Below, one piece after another: positions 1-5,931 of a DNA stretch of 13,139 nt (positions are counted from its first letter, which is position 1; each line of letters starts with the position of its first letter). The translations under genes and the position numbers were made by a program. The stretch comes from an uncultured Chlorobiota bacterium (GTDB lineage: Bacteria > Bacteroidota > Kapaibacteriia > OLB7), in assembly GCA_946481475.1 (NCBI GenBank), contig CAMLOB010000040.1, forward strand, positions 1 to 13,139, written 5' to 3'. The notes under the pieces are model-generated. The model was not told the DNA's origin and ran no database searches. It saw only the letters and a program-made list of their open reading frames with translations.

Positions 1-227
1 TTTCCGCGTTCGATCAGCGGACCCCGCTCCTCCGGCGAGATTCCTCCTTTCATCTTCTGTGCATTCTCGTTCCGTTCCTTGCGGAGCCCCTCGGTCCGGC
101 CAACCAGCTCTACCCGCTGCCGGTAAAGATCGACAACCCGGGCCGCATCGGCATTGGTCACCCCGCGATTCCGGATATTCTCCTGCACCGCCTCAAGGTT
201 CTCCCGGATAAATTTCACGTCAAGCAT
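1..227 (-). CDS. serS: Seryl-tRNA synthetase, N-terminal part (cut by window edge)
   Basis: Seryl-tRNA synthetase charges tRNA-Ser with serine in the cytoplasm. Only about 75 N-terminal residues are in the window; the gene continues beyond base 1. The protein opens MLDVKFIRENLEAVQENIRN, the typical start of bacterial SerRS (MLDxKFIRENPE...). It continues into a charged, arginine- and glutamate-rich helix (QRVELVGRTEGLRKERNENA), which is the first arm of the long antiparallel coiled coil that grips the tRNA-Ser variable arm. The catalytic domain is outside the window. The ATG at 227-225 has a GGGAG ribosome binding site (complement of 238-242) ten bases upstream. The gene follows the CPBP protease gene on the same strand with a 156-base gap. 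Confidence 0.93.
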   Translation of the reverse strand, partial: MLDVKFIRENLEAVQENIRNRGVTNADAARVVDLYRQRVELVGRTEGLRKERNENAQKMKGGISPEERGPLIERG

Positions 228-321
228 CGAACACTCACTCCCAGGTTATAATGTTTCTGAAGAAGACGGCACAAGGATAGCACCGGCGGGGGAATCGGAC
301 ACGCAACAATCGGTAGGTCGA

Positions 322-346
322 GGGGGGACGGGGGACGGGGGCAGGG
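322..346 (+). other. G-rich tract with G-quadruplex potential
   Basis: Four G-runs of 6, 5, 5 and 3 (322-327, 330-334, 337-341, 344-346) are separated by two-base loops AC, AC and CA. This meets the usual G3+N1-7 quadruplex pattern and also reads as an imperfect GGGGGAC tandem repeat. It lies in the non-coding gap between the CPBP gene and serS, about 95-120 bases upstream of the serS start. It is on the strand that serves as template for serS, so the transcript would be C-rich. No function can be assigned from sequence. Confidence 0.6.
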
Positions 347-383
347 AATCGTTCCGGCAGCCGCCGGCAAGGGTATACGGAGA

Positions 384-1274
384 TTATGCAATCGGTGGAA
401 GGGGAGGAACCTCTCTGTTCATCCGGAGGATGATGGCGACCAGGGCAACCAGGGAGACGACGGCCAGGGGGAGAAGAGTGATCAGATCCTGCGGCATCGG
501 CGCCGCTTCAGGATCCAGAAGCGTTCCGGCGGATTGCGGGACAAGATTGATCAGCAGCAACTGCGATCCGTTGAAGAACATGTGTCCGACGATCACCGTC
601 CAGATGCTTTGCGACGCCCAGGCCATGAAACCGAGAAAAATTCCCAGCCCGACCAGTGGGATCAGATTGGTCGGTTCGGCGTGGATCAGACCGAAGATCA
701 GTCCGGTCAGGAGCATTGCTGCAAACGGTTTCAGACGGTCCTCGAAACTTCGCTGTATGATTCCGCGAAACAGCAACTCTTCGCTGAAGGCAGGGACGAC
801 TGCGATGGCGAAGAGACCGAGAAGAAGCAGAGGGATGTCGGTTCCAACCATCATCTTCTCTGCCAGCCAGTCGGCGCTCCCCTTCATCTCGTTGTAGAAG
901 GGGCGCAGAGCGTCGGGGACCATGTAGAGTTCCTGCGCAATCATCCACGTTGCGCTCAGCACGTAACAAGCAACGATGCCGAGGATTGCCAGTACGATAT
1001 GGGAGGTCTTCGGTCGGCGAAGCCGCAGCGATTCGATCGGACCGAAAGGATGGAGCTGCGAGACGACGAGCGTCGGGATCAGAAGGAAGAGGATTTGTCC
1101 GACCGCAGCCGCAAGAAAAAGATTCCGCGAACCGATCTCCACTTCTCCGGTCGCCATGGAAATGGAGTCGGCCGCAAGCATCGTGATCAGTCCCCCTCCG
1201 ATGATATAGGCCGTGATGATCAGGATCGCCGTCAGCCATCCGAACGCGAAAGGAGAGAGTGTGCTTTTCTTCAT
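384..1274 (-). CDS. CPBP-family intramembrane metalloprotease
   Basis: A 296-residue polytopic membrane protein of the CPBP (CAAX protease and bacteriocin-processing; ABI/Rce1) family. It has the three conserved motifs of this glutamate protease: EELLFR (E165, E166, R170), FGLIH (F194, H198) and HMFFN (H231, N235). Hydrophobic stretches near residues 12-35, 52-72, 92-114, 148-162, 184-210, 222-246 and 264-284 are consistent with seven or eight membrane segments. Family members cleave near or within membranes (prenylated CAAX proteins in eukaryotes, bacteriocin processing or immunity in bacteria); the substrate here cannot be inferred. The start at 1274 is the first Met and gives a sensible short cytosolic N terminus, but the ribosome binding site is weak. 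The gene is divergent from the winged-helix membrane protein at 1391 and upstream of serS on the same strand. Family assignment is firm; the role is unknown. Confidence 0.92.
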   Translation of the reverse strand: MKKSTLSPFAFGWLTAILIITAYIIGGGLITMLAADSISMATGEVEIGSRNLFLAAAVGQILFLLIPTLVVSQLHPFGPIESLRLRRPKTSHIVLAILGIVACYVLSATWMIAQELYMVPDALRPFYNEMKGSADWLAEKMMVGTDIPLLLLGLFAIAVVPAFSEELLFRGIIQRSFEDRLKPFAAMLLTGLIFGLIHAEPTNLIPLVGLGIFLGFMAWASQSIWTVIVGHMFFNGSQLLLINLVPQSAGTLLDPEAAPMPQDLITLLPLAVVSLVALVAIILRMNREVPPLPPIA

Positions 1275-1301
1275 GCTGAGATTCTTACGAAATACGGTCG
1301 T

Positions 1302-1328
1302 TCAGGAAACTTCTCCTGATCGGAAGTT
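1302..1328. repeat. Interleaved inverted repeats in a divergent promoter region
   Basis: Two six-base inverted repeats interleave. TCAGGA (1302-1307) pairs with TCCTGA (1314-1319), and AACTTC (1308-1313) pairs with GAAGTT (1323-1328). The A-B-A'-B' order allows either of two hairpins, or a pseudoknot-like fold, in RNA from either strand. The site sits between the divergent start codons at 1274 and 1391, where an operator or leader structure could affect either gene. The repeats are short, so chance is a real alternative. Confidence 0.35.
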
Positions 1329-1390
1329 AGGGGGAATCGGAATGACTTCTTATCATTATACCGTATCTCTCGGCAAGGAACTACAACGCT

Positions 1391-2806
1391 ATGAAACATA
1401 CGATTTCGGAACGGGGGCTTGCCCTTGTTGAAAAGAAACTGGGCGAACTGAAGGGACGCCTCTCGCCGCAGGATGCCGCGGCCGCAACCGGACTGACGGT
1501 ATCGGAAGCGCAGGATGCGCTGACCCGTCTGATGGAACTCTACGTCACGCGCGTCAGCTACGACGATAACGGACGGATCATTTTCGACTTCGAGATGCCT
1601 CTGCGGGGGCGGGGGACAAAGACCCTGGCCGAGAAGTGGGCCTCGGTCCGGGAGAGTCTCTGGAGAGGATTCAAGGTCTTCTACAAGATCTGGATCAGTC
1701 TGATCCTGATCGGCTTCTTTCTCGTCATGGTTGTCCTCGTCGTTCTGCTGATCGTTGCCAAATCCCGCGCCGGAGGGGATGACGACGACCGGGATAACGG
1801 GATCGGGGGGAATATGGTCGGCGGACTCTTCCGCGGCATCCTTGAAGGACTTCAGTTTGCCTTCTGGACCCGGGCCTACTCCGGCGGCTACGGGATCGAC
1901 GAGCACGGCTACCGCTACCGCGAAGCCCGGGTTCCGAAAGGAGCCGGAAAGAACAGGGAGAAGAAATCCTTCTTTATCGCCGTCTACGATTTCGCACTCG
2001 GTCCGGAGCGGGCGGAGACCGATCCGCTGGAAAACGAGAAAGAGGCGGCCGCCTTCCTGCGGGAGGAACATGGGGTCATCACGTCGGCCGAAGTCCTTGC
2101 TCTCTCCGGAGGAGACTTCCCGAAGGCCGAAGAGCGGATGGCGGATTATCTGGCCCGCTTCGGCGGCGAGCCGAGACTGACCGATGAGGGGGTTGTCGTC
2201 GGAGAGTTCGAGGATTTCGTCACCCGTTCGTCGGAGACCTACTCGGGCGGAAGCGTTGTCCCCTTCTGGGAGGAATACGAAGCCCCCTACAAGTTGACCG
2301 GCAACTCGAGCGGACGAAATTTCCTGATCGGGTTTATGGCCCTCTTTATCCTTTTTGCCGGGGGAATCCTTGGTCCGGGAGAAGGACTGAACGACCTGGC
2401 GGCGGCCTACCATCCCTTCTTCGGTACCGCTGCGGCAAATTTCCTGCTCGGCACCATGCCAATGGCATTCGGTCTCTCCTATCTTCTTCTTCCACTGCTT
2501 CGCCGGCCCTTCATCAAGCGGAAAGAGGCCGCACGACTGAAGCGGAGTCGGAAGAAGCAGATCATGCGGTCGATCTTCCTCCACCGCATGTGGCGGACGA
2601 CGCCGGACGATATCTATCTGACGTTGCCGGAGCAGACCCGGAAGGAGATGAGCCGGGAGGACGTGGCGCAGATGGTGGAAGATCTGTTGCCGGAATTGCA
2701 GGGGGACATAGAACTCGCGCCGGACGGAACGCCGGTCTATATCTTCGGCAGACTTGAACGGGAGTATGAGGCGGCGGAGAGGGCGAGGAAGTTGTTGGGA
2801 GGGTAG
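1391..2806 (+). CDS. Membrane protein with three winged-helix-like cytosolic segments
   Basis: A 471-residue protein not recognised as any named family. Clear membrane segments are at about 101-123 (ISLILIGFFLVMVVLVVLLI), 311-328 and 347-370. Three soluble parts each look like a winged helix, with two or three helices followed by a hydrophobic beta hairpin: residues 10-68 (LSPQDAAAATGLTVSEAQDALTRL, then VSYDDNGRIIFDF), 212-275 (GVITSAEVLALSGGDFPKAEERM, then LTDEGVVVGEF) and 405-455 (MSREDVAQMVEDL, then LAPDGTPVYIFGRL). A Gly/Asp-rich linker (127-140) follows the first membrane segment, and a strongly basic stretch (371-391) follows the last. Three membrane passes would put segment one and segments two and three on opposite sides; if all are cytosolic, residues 311-370 would have to form an even number of passes or a re-entrant loop. 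AAGGA at 1375-1379 supports the start. The gene converges with vapC, leaving 17 bases between stops. Confidence 0.75.
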   Translation: MKHTISERGLALVEKKLGELKGRLSPQDAAAATGLTVSEAQDALTRLMELYVTRVSYDDNGRIIFDFEMPLRGRGTKTLAEKWASVRESLWRGFKVFYKIWISLILIGFFLVMVVLVVLLIVAKSRAGGDDDDRDNGIGGNMVGGLFRGILEGLQFAFWTRAYSGGYGIDEHGYRYREARVPKGAGKNREKKSFFIAVYDFALGPERAETDPLENEKEAAAFLREEHGVITSAEVLALSGGDFPKAEERMADYLARFGGEPRLTDEGVVVGEFEDFVTRSSETYSGGSVVPFWEEYEAPYKLTGNSSGRNFLIGFMALFILFAGGILGPGEGLNDLAAAYHPFFGTAAANFLLGTMPMAFGLSYLLLPLLRRPFIKRKEAARLKRSRKKQIMRSIFLHRMWRTTPDDIYLTLPEQTRKEMSREDVAQMVEDLLPELQGDIELAPDGTPVYIFGRLEREYEAAERARKLLGG

Positions 2807-2807
2807 A

Positions 2808-2825
2808 AGAGGGAGAATCCCCTCT
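2808..2825. terminator. Weak hairpin between convergent genes
   Basis: AGAGGG (2808-2813) pairs with CCCTCT (2820-2825) across a six-base loop, in the short space between the stop of the winged-helix gene (2804-2806) and the stop of vapC (2824-2826). It overlaps the vapC stop codon. No U-tract follows on either strand, so it may act only weakly or not at all as a terminator. Confidence 0.3.
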
Positions 2826-3225
2826 ACAACCAGTTCTCCCGTATCAGTTCCGGGATGCCTTCAAAATCCCTGTCTGTGCTGAGCAAAATGCAGTTGTGGC
2901 GAAGAGCCAGAACTGCGATCAGTGCATCCACGGTGGAGAGTTGATGTCCCCGTTTACGCAGAAGGTGTTGAAGTTCCGCCGCCGTTTCAGCATCGTCTTT
3001 GTCAGGGATGTGGCAGGGAATCAGGGGCTGTAGCCGATGCCATTCTTCGCGGTTCTGTCGGGCGCGCGGAAGCTGAATAATACCGAACAGGGTCTCCGTG
3101 ATAACGGGAACACAAAGATAGAAGATGTCTCCTTTCCGGAGGTTTTCAAGAATCTTTCCCCTGAGAGGATGACCGGGAGTTACAAGGGGAGAGGCGTGAT
3201 TGGTATCGAGGAGATATGATGTCAT
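2824..3225 (-). CDS. vapC: PIN-domain ribonuclease toxin, VapC family
   Basis: A 133-residue PIN-domain protein, the usual size for VapC toxins, which are Mg2+-dependent endoribonucleases that stop growth by cleaving tRNA or rRNA when the antitoxin is lost. The acidic metal-binding residues are in the expected places: D7 in SYLLDTNH, E44 in VITETLFG, D100 in STVDALIA and D118/D120 in STDRDFEGI. All appear intact, so the toxin is likely active. It is the second gene of a two-gene operon: its ATG (3225-3223) overlaps the TGA of the upstream antitoxin (3224-3222) in an ATGA arrangement, implying translational coupling and no need for a separate ribosome binding site. The target RNA cannot be told from sequence. 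Confidence 0.9.
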   Translation of the reverse strand: MTSYLLDTNHASPLVTPGHPLRGKILENLRKGDIFYLCVPVITETLFGIIQLPRARQNREEWHRLQPLIPCHIPDKDDAETAAELQHLLRKRGHQLSTVDALIAVLALRHNCILLSTDRDFEGIPELIRENWL

Positions 3226-3602
3226 GATTCCCGGATATGGCCTTCAGCAAGATCATCGGAACGGTCTCGTTCTTTCATTTCACGTTCTATTCGATCCCAC
3301 GCATTCCGCCACTCCTCAAGATTGAATTCGGGGTTCCCCTGATTTTGCTCCAACGCCCGGACAAGGGGTTCCACGGATTGCCTGCTGTCCTGGGGCTGTG
3401 AAGGTAAAGAGTGAATCTTGGCGAGAAGTTCCTGAAAATCCTTGTCGATGTTCAGTCCGGAATCAACGAGGGAGCCGGACGTGTGCATCATGCTCTTTCG
3501 CAACAGATCAACGGCTATCGACTGGATACTTGTGCCCCGTCTGGTCGCTTCGCGTCGCAGTTGTTCTTGCAGAGACTGGGATATCGTTAATGTTAATTTC
3601 AT
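3222..3602 (-). CDS. vapB: Ribbon-helix-helix antitoxin of the VapBC-type pair
   Basis: A 126-residue protein immediately upstream of the PIN toxin. Residues 1-38 (MKLTLTISQSLQEQLRREA, then TRRGTSIQSIAVDLLRKSM) have the beta strand plus two helices of a ribbon-helix-helix DNA-binding domain, as in CopG- or Arc-type antitoxins. The rest is polar and highly charged, with tryptophan/arginine-rich helices at about 95-112 (NLEEWRNAWDRIEREMKE), which would be the toxin-wrapping part. At 126 residues it is longer than the common 70-90 residue VapB. Its usual roles would be to neutralise the toxin and, with it, repress the operon. The start at 3602 has no strong ribosome binding site. The exact antitoxin subfamily is uncertain; the name vapB rests on its partner and fold. 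Confidence 0.8.
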   Translation of the reverse strand: MKLTLTISQSLQEQLRREATRRGTSIQSIAVDLLRKSMMHTSGSLVDSGLNIDKDFQELLAKIHSLPSQPQDSRQSVEPLVRALEQNQGNPEFNLEEWRNAWDRIEREMKERDRSDDLAEGHIRES

Positions 3603-3665
3603 CAGAGTTCAGGGTTACGTGTCGATTGGGTGCGCCTGTACAACGATGGTGGCGGAATCTTAGTG

Positions 3666-3681
3666 CCCTTTCTAAAAAGGG
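3666..3681. promoter_or_regulatory. Hairpin or operator-like dyad upstream of the toxin-antitoxin operon
   Basis: CCCTTT (3666-3671) and AAAGGG (3676-3681) form a perfect six-base inverted repeat with a CTAA loop, about 65-80 bases upstream of the antitoxin start and between it and the candidate promoter at 3740-3769. RHH antitoxins usually bind such short palindromes to autoregulate. It could also be a remnant of a pgk terminator, but it has no U-run. Confidence 0.3.
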
Positions 3682-3739
3682 TTTGCAGAGCGGAGTGCCG
3701 CTTCAGTTCCTCGCGACCTTACTACCGATTACAGCACGT

Positions 3740-3769
3740 ATAATATCTGCAGCCGAGGCCACATCGCAA
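3740..3769 (-). promoter_or_regulatory. Candidate promoter for the vapBC operon
   Basis: On the minus strand, TTGCGA (complement of 3764-3769, 4/6 to the sigma-70 -35 box) and TATTAT (complement of 3740-3745, 5/6 to the -10 box) are 18 bases apart. It lies just downstream of the pgk stop and about 135 bases before the antitoxin start. It would let the pair be transcribed independently of pgk. Match by eye only; the host's promoter consensus is unknown. Confidence 0.3.
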
Positions 3770-3787
3770 GAAGAATCCCGATCCCTT

Positions 3788-4978
3788 CTATCCTTCCAGC
3801 GCCGCCACCCCCGGCAGTTCCTTCCCTTCAAGAAATTCAAGCGAGGCGCCGCCGCCGGTGGAGATGTGCGAGACCTTCTCCTCCAGTCCGAACTGCGCAA
3901 TCGCCGCTGCGGAGTCGCCGCCGCCGACGATCGTCGTTGCGCCGTTGCCGGTTGCAAGGGCAAGTCCCTCGGCTACGGCCTTCGTCCCGTGCGAAAAGGG
4001 TTCCATCTCGAAGACCCCCATCGGGCCGTTCCAGACAATCGTCTTTGCGCCGGAGATGATCCCCACAAATTCCTCCCGTGTGAGAGGGCCGATATCCAGT
4101 CCCATCATATCGGACGGGATGGCGTCGACCGACACGACTTCCGTCTTCGCATCCTCGGCAAACCGGTCGGCCGCGACCACGTCGCGGGGGAGCAGGAGGC
4201 GGACTCCCTTCTCTTCGGCACGCTTCAGCAGATCGCCGGCCATCTCCACCCGATCTTCCTCCAGCAGCGACGATCCGATCTCCTTCCCCTCGGCCTTCAG
4301 AAACGTGAAGACCATCCCACCGCCGACCAGGATCGTATCGCATTTATCCAGCAGCGCGTTGATCACGTCAATCTTCCCGGAAATCTTCGATCCCCCCAGA
4401 ATCGCCACCAGCGGACGCTTCGGATTGTCCACCGCATCCCCCAGATAGGCAAGCTCCTTCAACAGCAGATATCCGGCCCCCTTCTCCTTCACGAACTTCG
4501 TCACCCCTTCGGTGGAAGCATGTGCCCGGTGGGCCGTGCCGAAGGCATCGTTGACGTAGACGTCGGCAAGCTCCGCCAGCCGCCGGGCGAAGTCCGGATC
4601 GTTCTTCTCCTCCTCTGCGTGGAAGCGGAGATTCTCCAGCAGCAGCACGTCCCCATCCTCCATCTGTGCGACCATCGTTCGCACATCCTCTCCCACACAG
4701 TCGGGGGCAAGCCCCACTTCCCGTTCCAGCAGTTCGCACAGCCGTTCGGCGGCCGGCTTCAGCGAGTACTTCTCATTCCTCTCTCCTTTCGGTCTGCCGA
4801 GATGCGAGGCGAGGATTGCTTTGCCCCCTTCCTCAACGATCTTCCGAATCGTCGGCAGCGACTCGCGGATACGCTTGTCGTCGGTGATTTTTCCCTCGTC
4901 ATCGAGCGGAACGTTGAAGTCGACGCGGACCAGAATGCGATTTCCCGCCAGGGGAAGAGAGTCGATTGAACGAATCAT
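3788..4978 (-). CDS. pgk: Phosphoglycerate kinase
   Basis: Converts 1,3-bisphosphoglycerate and ADP to 3-phosphoglycerate and ATP in glycolysis, and the reverse in gluconeogenesis or carbon fixation. At 396 residues it has the normal bacterial length and all hallmarks: RVDFNVP (18-24), ASHLGRPKG (57-65), basic substrate residues R36, R118 (ENLRFH) and R151 (GTAHRAHAS), GGSKISGK (195-202) with its lysines, and nucleotide-site motifs WNGPMGVFE (316-324), GGGDSAA (352-358) and [14 protein letters not shown] (373-386), ending GVAAL as usual. The frame is open further upstream. The ATG at 4978 is preferred because [20 protein letters not shown] matches the family's N terminus; an ATG at 5005 would add nine residues. 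Neither has a strong ribosome binding site. It is divergent from the gene at 5092. Single gene, not clustered with gapA here. Confidence 0.97.
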   Translation of the reverse strand: MIRSIDSLPLAGNRILVRVDFNVPLDDEGKITDDKRIRESLPTIRKIVEEGGKAILASHLGRPKGERNEKYSLKPAAERLCELLEREVGLAPDCVGEDVRTMVAQMEDGDVLLLENLRFHAEEEKNDPDFARRLAELADVYVNDAFGTAHRAHASTEGVTKFVKEKGAGYLLLKELAYLGDAVDNPKRPLVAILGGSKISGKIDVINALLDKCDTILVGGGMVFTFLKAEGKEIGSSLLEEDRVEMAGDLLKRAEEKGVRLLLPRDVVAADRFAEDAKTEVVSVDAIPSDMMGLDIGPLTREEFVGIISGAKTIVWNGPMGVFEMEPFSHGTKAVAEGLALATGNGATTIVGGGDSAAAIAQFGLEEKVSHISTGGGASLEFLEGKELPGVAALEG

Positions 4979-5034
4979 GTACTGCTTCGGTTTTCTATGG
5001 GACATGTATCTTTTCAGAGTCGGCGAAGCTACGA

Positions 5035-5051
5035 AATCGAAAAGAATCGAA
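5035..5051. repeat. Direct repeat AATCGAA x2, ten-base period
   Basis: AATCGAA occurs at 5035-5041 and again at 5045-5051, one DNA helical turn apart, in the intergenic region between divergent pgk (start 4978) and the gene at 5092. Such in-phase half sites can be a regulator binding site. They are short and may be chance. Confidence 0.25.
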
Positions 5052-5091
5052 TTGTTGATGTTCACTTCACCATGAAGAAGGAGAGATGATA

Positions 5092-5826
5092 ATGAAGCCG
5101 CAAAATCTGATCCCTGTTTTTTTTGCTTTGATGATGATCTGCGCCCTTCCGGCACAGGCCACCCACGACATCTGGTACTTCGTCTGGCATCAGGACGAAT
5201 ACGTTCAGGGGATGTGGAAGCGGGCCGGTATGTTGCCGGATCGCTCTCCCCGCTATCTCCGTCCGGTCCTCTATGTCGACATGCTCGGAACCGTTCCGCT
5301 CGATCTTGTACAGCACATCATGGGGCGCCTCAAGGCTCAGCGACCTGAAGCCTATGCGTTCGATTATGAAGCGGATGTCGCCGGGGATACGGTTGTGATG
5401 AAGCTGAACGGATCGGTCCCCGATTTCAACACGATCAAAAACGAGGTCACCCTCTCGATGGTGATGCAGAGCGGATTCGATCACGTGCGATTCGTTCGTC
5501 CGGAGGGGACGAAAACGTATAGTGTAGCCGATATCGACCTGCCCTGGTTTGATCTTCGCAGACCGGGAGGAGGATTTGCGTCGGACACCGAAGAGGGAAA
5601 AGTGGAAACGGAACCGGAAGAGACGGATACGACCGGCGATGAAGAACCGGAACCGGTGGCCGTTCCGCAGAGTGACCTGCCCGATACGTCCCGGATGGAA
5701 GAGGAGGGAGGGGAGGGTGACGAAGAGGAGAACGATTCCTTCCCCTGGCTGACCGTTCTTCTTCCCGTCGTTGCCGGAGGTATCGGCTTTGCTCTTGGAA
5801 GAGTCGGAAAGAAGGAAGGAGTTTGA
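5092..5826 (+). CDS. Exported single-pass membrane protein with acidic linker, unknown function
   Basis: A 244-residue protein I do not recognise. It begins with a signal peptide (residues 1-23, cleavage likely after AQA, before THDIWYF). A globular extracytoplasmic part follows (24-150), with a Trp/Tyr-rich start and the sequence [20 protein letters not shown]. Next comes a strongly acidic low-complexity linker (about 163-216, many Glu and Asp, including EEPEPVAVP), then one C-terminal membrane helix (about 218-236) and a basic tail (GRVGKKEGV). This predicts a type I topology with the body outside the cytoplasm. An in-frame ATG at 5086 is only two bases from AAGGAG (5078-5083), whereas the ATG at 5092 is eight bases away, so 5092 is chosen. 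It is the first gene of a plus-strand series and 105 bases before the VanW gene. Confidence 0.75.
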   Translation: MKPQNLIPVFFALMMICALPAQATHDIWYFVWHQDEYVQGMWKRAGMLPDRSPRYLRPVLYVDMLGTVPLDLVQHIMGRLKAQRPEAYAFDYEADVAGDTVVMKLNGSVPDFNTIKNEVTLSMVMQSGFDHVRFVRPEGTKTYSVADIDLPWFDLRRPGGGFASDTEEGKVETEPEETDTTGDEEPEPVAVPQSDLPDTSRMEEEGGEGDEEENDSFPWLTVLLPVVAGGIGFALGRVGKKEGV

Positions 5827-5864
5827 GTGGAAACACATTTCCGGCATCCGGATGAGGGAGGGTA

Positions 5865-5883
5865 ACGTCGGATATTCCGACGT
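5865..5883. promoter_or_regulatory. Perfect dyad upstream of the VanW gene
   Basis: ACGTCGGA (5865-5872), then TAT, then TCCGACGT (5876-5883): eight-base arms with a three-base spacer. It follows a ten-base palindrome CATCCGGATG (5845-5854). Both lie in the 105-base gap between the acidic membrane protein and the VanW gene. No U-tract follows, so an operator or leader hairpin is likelier than a terminator. Confidence 0.4.
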
Positions 5884-5931
5884 GTGTGGACTAAACATAT
5901 CCGAAACTACCCTGAACCGGCCGATACCGTT

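Noticed and set aside
245..274. Sigma-70-like promoter for serS on the minus strand (TTGTGC, 18 bases, TATAAC)
   Set aside because: The -35 match is only 3/6 and the implied start of transcription would fall inside the ribosome binding site at 238-242, leaving a leader of about ten bases. Not reported as a feature.
3739..3744. TATAAT on the plus strand
   Set aside because: A perfect -10 box by sequence, but no -35 element at proper distance and no plus-strand gene begins downstream; the minus-strand reading is used for the vapBC promoter instead.
5092..5826. PEP-CTERM/exosortase-type sorting signal in the acidic membrane protein
   Set aside because: EPEP occurs about 30 residues before the membrane helix, whereas a PEP-CTERM motif directly precedes it. 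The tripartite signal is therefore not met.
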